Shown one piece after another: positions 42,779 to 50,849 of a DNA stretch of 64,000 nucleotides. The stretch covers positions 238,204 through 302,203 of the forward strand of contig NZ_JAEMHL010000005.1 in the NCBI RefSeq assembly GCF_016458305.1, read 5' to 3'. How positions within the stretch are numbered: the first letter of the stretch is position 1; each line of letters begins with the position of its first letter. The notes under the pieces were generated by a model, which was not told the origin of the DNA, searched no databases, and worked only from the letters and a program-made list of their open reading frames with translations. Source of the DNA: Geomonas anaerohicana (GTDB taxonomy: Bacteria; Desulfobacterota; Desulfuromonadia; Geobacterales; Geobacteraceae). Position numbers and translations under genes: made by a program.

Positions 42779-44043
42779 TGGTTCCCTAACTGAGCCTCTG
42801 ATGATGCCTGTGGTTGCATTAGCTCCAAAAGCTTTGTGCTGATACGTTCCATTGGTTCCCGCAGCCGGTCAGTGGTGATTTGCAGGTAACCACCGGTCAC
42901 ATCGTTGCCGTCGCTGTGGTTTAGTAGCCGCTTGAGCGCAGCATATGGGATGTCGAGGCTTTCGGCAACGGTAATGAACGTCCTTCTCAAGTCATGAAGG
43001 CAAAACTTGATTCCCGGCAATATGGTGTCTGGTGCCTTTTCAATTACCTGGTCAAGCTCGTCCTTGGTGGTAACCCCGTTCAGTGACAAATGGGTCTGGC
43101 GCTCAATAAAATCGAGTTGCTTCTTCGGTTCGACCAGGTGACCGGCGACTCCTGGACCGGGGAACACATACTCATTTGTGCGCCGACCTTGAAGCTGCTC
43201 AAATAATCCGTACAAGAAATTGCTCATCGGTAAGGTATGTGGCTTACCGTTCTTCGTATCTGTGATTGTGAAGGACCGGTCTCGCATGTTTACGCTGGCC
43301 CATTTTAGCTGAAGCCCCTCCTGTTTCCTGAGGCCGGTGAATACGGTGAGTAGCAGATAGTCCCGAATTACGGTGTTTTCAATCTGCATAACGGCCTGAT
43401 GCCAAGGCTGGAGTTCATGGGGTTTAAGGAAGGTTTGGCGCCGTTCCGATTTAAACCATTGTCGTGCCTGGCTGAGGCGCCGTACCGGGTTGGGCGCGAT
43501 CTTCTCGTCTGTCAAGATATAGGCAAAATTGTAAAGTGAACGGATGGTTCTCATGAGGTTGTTAGCGGCATTCTCTCCATGTTTGTCACCGACATCTCGA
43601 TGCTTTTGGGAAATCATCTCCTTTGTGATGCTGCTGATTGGTTGGTCATGCCATTCTTTGACATAGCTGTTTAGCAAGTCGTCGTAGCATTTAATAGTTC
43701 GGGGCTTGAGTTGACGGGATTCCTTGTAACGCTCAAACGTTTGCATAAGGGTTAAGGCCATCGTCGCCGCCTGGCGTTTCTCTTCTTCAGGGTCAACCCC
43801 CTTAGCCATTTGTGCTAGAATTTCCCTCGCATCGGTTCGGGCGGCATCGAGTTTCATCAGGGACGCCTTTCCTATGGTCCGTTTAACCTCCTTGCCATTG
43901 ACCCGCGCCTGGATAAAGTAGGTTTTCGCGCTCTTGGTGGTGTAGACACCGAACCCCTTGAGGTTCTGATCAAAATACATGACGGTCTTTTCACTTGAAG
44001 GCAGTGCATCGACTAACCTTTGGGTCAATTTCTCGGATGGCAT
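42775..44043 (-). CDS. int: Tyrosine-type integrase (P4-like)
   Basis: A 422-residue site-specific recombinase. The N-terminal DUF4102 arm-binding domain contains 'LKGFGVYTTKSAKTYFIQAR'. A SAM-like core-binding domain follows. The catalytic domain has Arg in 'TGLRKQEGLQLKW', 'HDLRRTF' (His and Arg), His in 'LLNHSDGND' and the nucleophile Tyr in 'VTGGYLQITT'. It lies about 160 bp inside attR, and is the enzyme that inserted the island into tRNA-Gly. It overlaps the Rep-like gene by 4 bp. Confidence 0.95.
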   Translation of the reverse strand: MPSEKLTQRLVDALPSSEKTVMYFDQNLKGFGVYTTKSAKTYFIQARVNGKEVKRTIGKASLMKLDAARTDAREILAQMAKGVDPEEEKRQAATMALTLMQTFERYKESRQLKPRTIKCYDDLLNSYVKEWHDQPISSITKEMISQKHRDVGDKHGENAANNLMRTIRSLYNFAYILTDEKIAPNPVRRLSQARQWFKSERRQTFLKPHELQPWHQAVMQIENTVIRDYLLLTVFTGLRKQEGLQLKWASVNMRDRSFTITDTKNGKPHTLPMSNFLYGLFEQLQGRRTNEYVFPGPGVAGHLVEPKKQLDFIERQTHLSLNGVTTKDELDQVIEKAPDTILPGIKFCLHDLRRTFITVAESLDIPYAALKRLLNHSDGNDVTGGYLQITTDRLREPMERISTKLLELMQPQASSEAQLGNQ

Positions 44044-44067
44044 CGCTGGCCTCCCTGTTTTTATTTT

Positions 44068-44090
44068 TGTAGCAGTATTGTAGCAGATTG
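44068..44090 (+). repeat. Right arm-type integrase site (candidate)
   Basis: This 23-bp sequence matches 17406-17428 with one mismatch and contains two TGTAGCA units. It lies just upstream of int, so binding here could also regulate int transcription. Confidence 0.6.
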
Positions 44091-44205
44091 TGGTAAAAGA
44101 GGGTAGGGCAAAGTAAGGGGCGATAAGGTTTTTTGTGGTGTAACATGCTGTATATATTGAGCTTGGTAGGGGAGGGTAAGTCGTGGTAAAAGATGCAACT
44201 TCAAA

Positions 44206-44250
44206 TTCCCAAGCTGAAGGTCGCGGGTTCGAATCCCGTTTCCCGCTCCA
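44206..44250 (+). repeat. attR: 45-bp integration core
   Basis: Identical to the tRNA 3' end at 17315-17359. It contains no 5' half of a tRNA, so it is the displaced 3' end left by integration. Confidence 0.95.
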
Positions 44251-44260
44251 AGAAAATCAT

Positions 44261-44291
44261 GGGGTTAGCCAGTCAAGGCTAACCCCTTTTT
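44261..44291 (+). terminator. Displaced native terminator of tRNA-Gly
   Basis: GGGGTTAGCC-AGTCAA-GGCTAACCCC is followed by TTTTT, directly after attR. It has the same stem core as the element's own copy at 17371-17398. Confidence 0.85.
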
Positions 44292-44352
44292 CGTTGATTT
44301 TGGTCTCGTGTATATGGCCTTGATCTGTTCCCGGTAGATGGCCAACTGTTCG

Positions 44353-44697
44353 CTAGCCCGGGGGGCGGGGAGGGGGCTTCGGCCTTGTGGATCGCGCCGG
44401 TTTAGAATTGTGCGCCGAGTGTTTTGTCACTCCTCTATCTACCTGCAGGTCGGTCGCTTCGAGCTCGGATCTGCCCAGCCAGTAACATGCCAGGTGGGCG
44501 GGAATCTTCAGCGCCTCGATCTCGCCTCCTGCCAGACTAAGCACCCCAAAATCGGCAGCATCCTTGGTAATCACATAGGCACGACGTACCTTGTGCTCCC
44601 GGCAAAACTCGACCACTCCCTTAAGCTCTACGGCAATACAATGCTTGGTGGTCGGGTGGGCGGTTTCAGGATTTGCCAACTTGGCGTAGAGCTGCAT
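44353..44697 (-). pseudogene. C-terminal remnant of a DUF4143-type ATPase
   Basis: A frame of about 114 residues. The middle 'FCREHKVRRAYVITKDAADF' and 'LKIPAHLACYWLGRS' read like the C-terminal DUF4143 part of an archaeal/bacterial AAA ATPase. The P-loop domain is absent and both ends are non-homologous filler. A decayed fragment beside the integration site. Confidence 0.5.
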
Positions 44698-44925
44698 TCC
44701 GAGAGGTCAATGACTGGCTCAAAGACCCGCCGGCGGGACGTGCGTTGCTTCTTTCCGGAACGGCGATAAGCTCCGCACTGGATGCTATCAAGCTGGTTTC
44801 TCCTTATTTTGCCAATTTAGATAATGTACACTTTACTTATTTGGCGGAAGCAAGCTTGAAACTGAAAAAACAGACACCTTTTCCGCTGCTCCACCGATCA
44901 AGGCTTACAGGTTTTTTCGACAGCA

Positions 44926-44985
44926 TTTCATATGGGTTGTTCAGCACCATTTCATATGACTTTAGGCCCTGCAATGTTTCATATG
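44926..44985 (+). promoter_or_regulatory. Three TTTCATATG operator-like repeats
   Basis: TTTCATATG occurs at 44926-44934, 44950-44958 and 44977-44985, spaced 24 and 27 bp. The copies are direct repeats directly upstream of the XRE-gene promoter. They are likely binding sites for autoregulation. Confidence 0.6.
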
Positions 44986-45000
44986 TAATTCATTTCCCCG

Positions 45001-45029
45001 TTGCAGTTCAGTTATGTATCAAATACAAT
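45001..45029 (+). promoter_or_regulatory. Promoter of a probably leaderless XRE gene
   Basis: TTGCAG (45001-45006), 17 bp and TACAAT (45024-45029) predict initiation at about 45036-45037. That coincides with the ATG at 45037. Confidence 0.6.
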
Positions 45030-45036
45030 ACGCGAC

Positions 45037-45321
45037 ATGTTATTCGAACTTGGCCAAGAGATCCGCAAAGTCCGCAAGCTCCGGCAGGTCACGCAAGAGC
45101 AGATCGCACGCGAACTCGGTATGAGCCGGGCTACCATCAGCCAGCTGGAGGCGGGGACAGTGCAGGAGATCGGGATCAGAAAGGTGATACGGGTACTCGA
45201 CTACCTGGGGCTTGAACTGCAGGTTCGTAAGGCCGGTGCTCCCCCCACCCTTGATGAGTTGAGGGAGGAGAGGTGGGAAGCGGAATGCTCGCAAGTGGGG
45301 AAGCGGCGACAGACGCCCTGA
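45037..45321 (+). CDS. XRE-family HTH regulator
   Basis: A 94-residue protein with a Cro/C1-type HTH: 'IRKVRKLRQVTQEQIARELG' then 'MSRATISQLEAGTVQEIGIR'. It resembles HipB-like antitoxin regulators ('VIRVLDYLGLELQV'), but no HipA-like toxin adjoins it. No ribosome site precedes ATG 45037, and the promoter geometry suggests a leaderless mRNA. The three TTTCATATG repeats upstream suggest autoregulation. Confidence 0.8.
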   Translation: MLFELGQEIRKVRKLRQVTQEQIARELGMSRATISQLEAGTVQEIGIRKVIRVLDYLGLELQVRKAGAPPTLDELREERWEAECSQVGKRRQTP

Positions 45322-45443
45322 TGACCTAGGCGCCAACGCACCCTGCGGTGGGGCGCGCTACCCCGCCCCCTCCTCTTCCGCTTCGTTACGAAGTACTTCT
45401 GTTACATGGACCGACGTCACTTTCGATGCTGGGGCAACGTGGT

Positions 45444-46211
45444 TTAAAGTTGCTGTTCAAGTTTGCGAAGAGTAAGTCGCCCATCAGCGTTTACAGCCTC
45501 GCTTTCACAGCTCAGTTTTCTTGCATCCGTCAATACAGGGTGACGGCAGTTTTTCACTTCCTTAATTTTCCTACCATTCATGCTGAAAACGACCACCTTG
45601 TGTAGCAGTTCGTCCCCAGCCTGTTCAACCGCACACTGGCAAGCGAAAATGTTTTGACTCACCGTGAACCTTTCCGGAGACACACAATTTTCCTCCAAAA
45701 GGTGACGCTGACCTTTAGGCCCCACCAAAACGACCCGTTCTCTTCTGCCCTCGAGCGCGTCCTCGGGAGTTCCGCTGTAGTAGCGTGAAATGACGATATG
45801 TCTGATACCTTGCAGCGGTTGAATGGTCGATACGCGATCAACATCATCCCAGTTCACAGCAGAGGAAGGAACATCGGCAATTGACGGATCGACTGCGCTT
45901 TCCCTGAAGGCCAATAGAGTACCTGGCTTCACGCTACATTTCTTTACATAGCCCCCACCAAAATGCGATGCTTTGAGTGATTTGGCGGCGGCTGCTGCTG
46001 AAGACTCAATGTGTGCAGCCCACGCGAAGATGTTTTTGCTATCACCACAGTCACTGGTCTGCACGACGACTCCTTGGCGTTCGCCAGATCTTTTCCACTT
46101 TCGTGCGATTCCGGCAGGCGTGGAATCGCTAGCGCCAATGACAAGCCATACATTTTCTGCCAGCGCCGGAGAGGACGCTAGGATTAGGCACACCATTACC
46201 ATCCATTTCAT
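45444..46211 (-). CDS. Exported partner of the M15 peptidase
   Basis: A 255-residue protein with a clear signal peptide (MKWMVMVCLILASSPALA). The mature domain is rich in cysteine pairs and carries no recognised motif. It overlaps the upstream peptidase gene by 4 bp, so they form a coupled pair. It could be a periplasmic immunity or modulator protein for the peptidase, judged from arrangement alone. Confidence 0.6.
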   Translation of the reverse strand: MKWMVMVCLILASSPALAENVWLVIGASDSTPAGIARKWKRSGERQGVVVQTSDCGDSKNIFAWAAHIESSAAAAAKSLKASHFGGGYVKKCSVKPGTLLAFRESAVDPSIADVPSSAVNWDDVDRVSTIQPLQGIRHIVISRYYSGTPEDALEGRRERVVLVGPKGQRHLLEENCVSPERFTVSQNIFACQCAVEQAGDELLHKVVVFSMNGRKIKEVKNCRHPVLTDARKLSCESEAVNADGRLTLRKLEQQL

Positions 46212-46888
46212 AACCCACTCTCCTGTTTGATGCTCTGTAAACGTGAGTTAGGCAGTAATTGAACATGAGCAACATCCCGAAAACTGCTCCAATCCCCACC
46301 CCAGATTAAGCCGTGCGACTTAGCGGCATTGCCGAGGGCACTCCAGAACCCTGCAATCTCGGCTTGGCCTGTCCACCCATAGCGTGAATCGATAATGTCC
46401 GCTGCATAAGAATTGGGAGTGCCATCGGGCAATTGTGCATTGTGGAAGCTGAACTTAACCTTTGACCGGCCAGAGGAGAACAAACCAAGCTGGACGGCTA
46501 CTGACCTCCATCCGTAGTAGATATGGGGACGGAAGCCCGCAGAGCGTAGGTGTTCAATAACTGGTTGAAGTTTTGATCGAAGGTTGGGGGTAAGGCTTTT
46601 TAGCTTCTTTTCCTGCGACCATTGGGAACTGTCTCCGCTCCATTCATAAAACGCGTGGCTTTCATCGCTCAGTTTTCTCAAACTTTCACTATATGGTTCT
46701 ATCAGGCCGGTAGGCTGAGCCATAAATGAAGCCTGAAATTTTTTTATTGCTGCGATGGTGTCTTCACCACATATGCCGCGACCTGGAGCAATTGTATAGC
46801 CTTTCGAGTTCAGGATGGTTTGTATTCTCAGGACATCGATGGTGTAATTTCTTCCTCGCTCGCCGACAGAATCCACCAGATGTACCAT
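46208..46888 (-). CDS. Peptidoglycan-binding M15-type peptidase
   Basis: A 226-residue protein. An N-terminal PG_binding_1 domain ('DVLRIQTILNSKGY', 'TIAAIKKFQAS') precedes an M15 zinc peptidase domain. Metal-ligand candidates are His and Asp in 'SFHNAQLPDGTPNSYAADI' and His in 'DVAHVQLLP'. Similar enzymes are phage endolysins or D-alanyl-D-alanine/L-Ala-D-Glu peptidases. No signal peptide is seen, so release would need another route. It is coupled to the exported protein gene downstream. Confidence 0.75.
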   Translation of the reverse strand: MVHLVDSVGERGRNYTIDVLRIQTILNSKGYTIAPGRGICGEDTIAAIKKFQASFMAQPTGLIEPYSESLRKLSDESHAFYEWSGDSSQWSQEKKLKSLTPNLRSKLQPVIEHLRSAGFRPHIYYGWRSVAVQLGLFSSGRSKVKFSFHNAQLPDGTPNSYAADIIDSRYGWTGQAEIAGFWSALGNAAKSHGLIWGGDWSSFRDVAHVQLLPNSRLQSIKQESGL

Positions 46889-47097
46889 CTGCCCCTCCGT
46901 ACTCTCCGATTTTTGTGTGATTGAAAAATACCAATCCGTGAGTTGAAGTCAAACCTGCTCCCCTGCTGGAAAGGCCGCGGCCCGAGTCTCGTATCGCATC
47001 TCTCAGATTTTCTCCGTGGCCAATGGTTTTGGGTTCGTTTACAACTTGCCACCGCCCGCACCTCTCTGTTACAACATCCACCTATTTTATTTCTCCG

Positions 47098-47130
47098 GGC
47101 GGGTTCCCAAGGGACCCGCCTTTGTTTTTT
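47098..47130 (+). terminator. Terminator or attenuator ahead of the Hsp70-like gene
   Basis: GGCGGGTTCCC-AA-GGGACCCGCC is followed by TTTGTTTTTT. It ends only 10 bp before the Hsp70-like start and points in the same direction. It could attenuate that gene rather than end an upstream one. Confidence 0.6.
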
Positions 47131-47140
47131 CGAGGTCTGC

Positions 47141-48418
47141 ATGAAGGCTGTATTCGGCATCGATTTTGGCACTACCAATTCCGCTCTTTCCATCTACCAC
47201 GACGGCAAAGTCGAAGTGGTCGACATCGATGAGACCAGCACCAACCCCTCCCTGATGCGCTCGGTCCTCTACTTCAACGAGGACGACGAGATCTTCACCG
47301 GCCAGGAAGCCATCAGCCAGTACGTCGGCGACGGCGCGACCGGCCGCTTCATGCAGTCCATCAAGAACTTCCTCCCCAACCGGAGCTTCGAGGGGACCGA
47401 GGTGTTCGGCAAGAAGTACGGCATCGAGGACCTGGTCGCCATCATCCTCAGGAGGATCAAGGCGAAAGGGGAGGCGTACGTCGGTGCTCCCGTGGACAGC
47501 GTCGTCCTGGGGCGCCCGGTCGTCTTCTCCGAAGACCCGGAAAAGGACGCCCTGGCGCAGCAGCGGTTGGAGAAGGCCGCGCGCAAGGCCGGCTTCCGCC
47601 ACATCCACTTCCAGTTCGAGCCCGTGGCCGCCGCCCTTGCCTACGAAGAGACCCTTCCCGCCGGGACAGAGAAGCTGGTCTTTATCGGCGACTTCGGCGG
47701 CGGCACCTCGGACTTCACGGTCATCCGGGTCAAGGGGGGAGACTTTGGCAGGGCCGACCGGCGCGCCGACGTCCTCTCCATCGGAGGGGTCTATACCGCG
47801 GGTGACAAGTTCGACTCGCAGATCATGTGGGAGAAGGTGGCCAAGTATTTCGGCCGCGGCGTGCAGTACAAGGGGATGGGCAAGGACGAGCTGTTCGACA
47901 TTCCGCACAGCATCATCTACACGCTGTGCCAGTGGCACCGGATTCCGCTCTTGCGGGCGAGAAAGACCCGCGAGCAGATCCGGCTCATCAAGAATGCCGC
48001 CACAGACCGACAGGCCCTGGAAAACCTGGAGCACCTCATCAGTGACAACTACGGTTTCTTCCTCTTCCAGTGCATAGAGAAGGCGAAGTGCGAGTTGTCG
48101 CAGCAGGACGCTACGCTGGTGAGTTTCCAGGAGCGCGGCCTGGTCATCGAGGAGGGGATAACGAGGGAGGAGTTCGAGACGATCAACCGGGACAACCTGG
48201 AGCGGATCTCCGGCTGCATAGACGAAGTAATCAGCAAATCCGGAGTCAGGAGCGATCAGATCGACACCGTCTTCCTCACCGGCGGCACCTCCCGCATCCC
48301 GATGATCCGTCGCCTCTTCGAAGACCGTTTCGGTCCCGACAAACTGGAGAACCGCAACGCCTTCACCAGCGTCGTCCACGGCTTGGGGGCCAGTGTTCCG
48401 CTCTTTGAAGGCAGTTAG
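47141..48418 (+). CDS. Hsp70-like ATPase (YegD type)
   Basis: A 425-residue protein with the actin/Hsp70 nucleotide-binding fold: phosphate-1 'VFGIDFGTTNSALSIY', phosphate-2 'FIGDFGGGTSDFTVIRV', adenosine motif 'FLTGGTSRIPMIRRLF'. It lacks the C-terminal substrate-binding and lid domains of DnaK, like YegD-type proteins. CGAGGTCTGC precedes ATG 47141; a longer in-frame extension has no support. The client is unknown. Confidence 0.85.
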   Translation: MKAVFGIDFGTTNSALSIYHDGKVEVVDIDETSTNPSLMRSVLYFNEDDEIFTGQEAISQYVGDGATGRFMQSIKNFLPNRSFEGTEVFGKKYGIEDLVAIILRRIKAKGEAYVGAPVDSVVLGRPVVFSEDPEKDALAQQRLEKAARKAGFRHIHFQFEPVAAALAYEETLPAGTEKLVFIGDFGGGTSDFTVIRVKGGDFGRADRRADVLSIGGVYTAGDKFDSQIMWEKVAKYFGRGVQYKGMGKDELFDIPHSIIYTLCQWHRIPLLRARKTREQIRLIKNAATDRQALENLEHLISDNYGFFLFQCIEKAKCELSQQDATLVSFQERGLVIEEGITREEFETINRDNLERISGCIDEVISKSGVRSDQIDTVFLTGGTSRIPMIRRLFEDRFGPDKLENRNAFTSVVHGLGASVPLFEGS

Positions 48419-48436
48419 CATTACCGCAGCGACACC

Positions 48437-48453
48437 GGTGCCAGGTCTTGAAA
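48437..48453. repeat. Left 17-bp inverted repeat of the RAYT unit
   Basis: GGTGCCAGGTCTTGAAA is the exact reverse complement of 49355-49371. The two flank the RAYT pseudogene within about 20-30 bp of its ends. This is REP-like sequence probably recognised by the transposase. Confidence 0.75.
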
Positions 48454-48455
48454 AA

Positions 48456-49323
48456 TCACCTTTTATCAAGCAGCTTCTTTATGATCTTGCTGACCGATGT
48501 GTAGTGCATCCCCAATTGGTGTGCGATTTCCTTTAGCTCGTAGCCATGCTCAAGATGGGCCTGTCCAATCGCAGCATTCCTCTTGGATCTCGAGGCAAGT
48601 GTTTCTTGAGGGAACAGCGCCTCAAGCATGGGACGCCCCACATGCCGTTGTGACCTTGGAATCTCAGTGATTTCCTCCCCTTCCCCAATCAATGCGTGGA
48701 TGCCTGCTGCAAATTCCTCTGTACCGAAAACCACTTCACCTATAAGTCTCTGCCAAGGTGATATGTTTTGCCTGGCGCCTTCCAGGACAAAATAGCGGTA
48801 ATGTTTCTTTGCCTCGTACATCGTAGAACCAAATTGACCCAGGAGCCAGTGAGAGTTAAGGAAGGACTCGTGGTTTGATACACCTTGGGTAGACCGGTAA
48901 CTGCTCCAGGGCCATTCTTCGGGAGCTGCCACGATTCCGGCCCGGACGGGGTTCAGTACCACGTAGCGAGACAGTTCCAGAAGATGTGAGTCCTGTTGAA
49001 CCACAATAGCCCTGAAACGTCCTTGGAAGATATGGCCGACCCGGCCGTGCATTTTGTTGAAGGTTTGTGTGTAGGTCCCGTTTAGCTGGCGCATCCCTTG
49101 GGAAAGATTGGCTTCGGGTGTCTCGATGATGAGGTGGTAGTGGTTGCCCATGAGGCAGTAGGCGTGGCAGATCCAGTTGTAGCGAAGGACGACGGAAGCC
49201 AGGGTCTTCAGAACGGTTCTTCGGTCGGCATCTTCAAGGAAGATATCAGCGCGTGCGTTGCCGCGGGAGGTAACGTGCGTGGTAGACGGCAAACGGGAAC
49301 TCGATCCGAAGGGGGCGTGCCAT
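48456..49323 (-). pseudogene. RAYT (REP-associated tyrosine transposase), frameshifted
   Basis: A Y1/HUH transposase of the RAYT family, with HUH in 'LMGNHYHLIIETP' and a Tyr in 'QLNGTYTQTFNKM'. A C-terminal helical domain carries an HTH ('YELKEIAHQLGMHYTSVSKI'). The expected N-terminus MARPLRIEFPFAVYH starts at ATG 49323. A tandem CGTG duplication (49274-49281, plus strand) shifts the frame; without it the text reads YHVTSRGNARADIF. The remaining frame has only a poor TTG start, so the gene is probably inactive. Confidence 0.8.
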
Positions 49324-49354
49324 GGTGAGGGAATGGTAGCAGTAAAACCTTATA

Positions 49355-49371
49355 TTTCAAGACCTGGCACC
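49355..49371. repeat. Right 17-bp inverted repeat of the RAYT unit
   Basis: TTTCAAGACCTGGCACC, exact complement of 48437-48453. Confidence 0.75.
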
Positions 49372-49509
49372 GAGACCGCAATACTGATACCTACATTCAC
49401 CCTCCGTAACTTCACCGAATTTGACATAGTCCAGCGTGGTTGGTATTTGTTAATTTCTGGTCGCCGGCGAAAACGATTGACAACTATGCCACCAGGTGGT
49501 AGGTGTGGA

Positions 49510-49962
49510 ATGGTATTTATCGGAAAAACAAGGCATTTCGCCAAATGGGCCAAGCAGGCAGGCGTGGCGGATGCGGTTTTGCTGAGCGCGGTCAATGAGA
49601 TGGAAAAGGGGCTCGTTGACGCGGACCTGGGCGGCGGTGTCCTCAAAAAAAGAATCGCTCTTCCTGGCCACGGTAAGAGCGGCGGTGCCCGGACACTTCT
49701 GGCAACGAACAAGAGGAATCGCTGGATTTTCGTCTTCGGGTTCGAGAAAAATGACAGGGGCAATATCAGCACGAAGGAACTTGAGGCGTTGCAGTGTCTT
49801 GCTAAAGACCTGCTCGGCCTGCCCGATGCAAAACTGCAGACATATAAGGCATCGGGAAAACTGATCGAGGTACCGTATGAGCAAGAAAATCCACAGGAGC
49901 CGTATCTTTGCAGCTGTACACGAAACAGCCGAGGATCTGCACGAACTGGGTTTCATCGATAA
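49510..49962 (+). CDS. RelE-like toxin
   Basis: A 150-residue toxin of the RelE/HigB (PF06296-like) group: 'KTRHFAKWAKQAGVADAVLL', 'GLVDADLGGGVLKKRIALPG', 'GGARTLLA', 'WIFVFGFEKNDRGNIS'. It would cleave mRNA on the ribosome. It overlaps the antitoxin by 86 bp, far more than usual. The last 30 or so residues (after about 'LIEVPYEQ') look unlike the family, so a recent frameshift may have extended it. ATG 49510 is the family-like start. Confidence 0.8.
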   Translation: MVFIGKTRHFAKWAKQAGVADAVLLSAVNEMEKGLVDADLGGGVLKKRIALPGHGKSGGARTLLATNKRNRWIFVFGFEKNDRGNISTKELEALQCLAKDLLGLPDAKLQTYKASGKLIEVPYEQENPQEPYLCSCTRNSRGSARTGFHR

Positions 49963-50197
49963 GCGAGCTATGCAAAAATACGATGCCCTCTGCATCGCCC
50001 CGGTTCCTGCTTACACTCCGGAGCAGATCCGGAGTATTCGCAACCGCTACCATATCAGCCAAGCGGTAATGGCTTCGTTGCTGAATACCAGCGTTTCCTC
50101 CGTTAGAAAATGGGAAGCCGGAGAGAAGCACCCCGGCGGCCTCGCCCTCAAGATGATCAACATTCTCGACCGCAAGGGCATGGAGGTCTTCGTCTAG
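49877..50197 (+). CDS. HigA-like XRE antitoxin
   Basis: A 106-residue antitoxin. The N-terminal part begins 'HRSRIFAAVHETAEDLHELG', and the HTH is 'IRSIRNRYHISQAVMASLLN' with 'SVSSVRKWEAGEKHPGG'. It follows the toxin in the toxin-first order common to HigBA and neutralises it. The HTH probably represses the operon. Confidence 0.85.
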   Translation: MSKKIHRSRIFAAVHETAEDLHELGFIDKRAMQKYDALCIAPVPAYTPEQIRSIRNRYHISQAVMASLLNTSVSSVRKWEAGEKHPGGLALKMINILDRKGMEVFV

Positions 50198-50289
50198 TCT
50201 GGACAATGATGCTGACCTGAGTGCCGACACCCTCTATCAGGAAGGCGCACCCCTTCCGCCCACGTTTCATCCCACCTGATCCGCACCAC

Positions 50290-50556
50290 TCACTTCAGCT
50301 GACTATCTTTGCTGCCTCTCCGGTTGTAGAGCGCTGCTGCCTTCTCCTTCTTTTCAAGTTCGGATTGGCAGGCAACACAGTATCTAACTCCTGGAATTGC
50401 CTTGCGACGTGCTTCGGGAATAGGAACCTCGCACTCCTCGCAATGGGTGAGACTTTCGCCCTTGGGCAAACGGCTCTTAGCCCGTTCGACTGCGGATTCC
50501 ACCGTGGCATCTATCTGTTCCTGCACCGCTCCATCTCTTGACCATCCAACCGCCAT
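50290..50556 (-). CDS. DksA/TraR-type zinc-finger protein
   Basis: An 88-residue protein with the C4 zinc finger 'HCEECEVPIPEARRKAIPG' followed by VRYCVAC. A helical N-terminus without the long DksA coiled coil matches TraR/YbiI-type proteins. Such proteins bind RNA polymerase through the secondary channel. These short versions are common on phages and plasmids, and this one may be a relic of transfer. Confidence 0.85.
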   Translation of the reverse strand: MAVGWSRDGAVQEQIDATVESAVERAKSRLPKGESLTHCEECEVPIPEARRKAIPGVRYCVACQSELEKKEKAAALYNRRGSKDSQLK

Positions 50557-50849
50557 GACTTGTTCCTCTGTTTCTCATATGACTGCACGTGAAGGCCGAT
50601 TGGCCACCGACTCAGTATACTCTTTCCTACCCTATCTGGGTTTGAATTCGGTGGAGCCCACCCCGTGATACCCTCGGCCATTGACCCCAGACTCCATTCG
50701 CCTCTCTCAGATTTCGTCAGATTTTCTCCGTGGTCAATGGTTTGGGGTGTTCTAATTTAAAAGTCTTTCTCAAAACTTCAGCATTTGCTATAACAAATGC
50801 GTTTTTCAGAGGTATGCCACTTCCAATGGTAAGGCTGAGAGGACGGTGT

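Larger units (their letters stand above)
17360..44250. mobile_element. 26.9-kb integrative element in tRNA-Gly
   Basis: It is bounded by the 45-bp att duplication. It carries an integrase next to the right end, a replication-initiator-like gene with iterons, an AAA-like ATPase, an AlpA-like regulator, RadC and ArdC. A central block of defence genes is visibly AT-richer than the backbone. No relaxase, type IV secretion or phage structural gene was recognised. An integrative plasmid or mobilisable, satellite-like element therefore fits better than a self-transmissible ICE or prophage. Confidence 0.9.

Noticed and set aside
17360..44250. Prophage or self-transmissible ICE
   Set aside because: No capsid, terminase, tail, relaxase or type IV secretion gene was recognised. 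An integrative replicating element fits better.
44673..45000. Plus-strand frame ahead of the XRE gene (segment EVNDWLKDPPAGRALLL)
   Set aside because: Could be a decayed gene, but no family was recognised and the frame overlaps the operator repeats; not supported as a gene.
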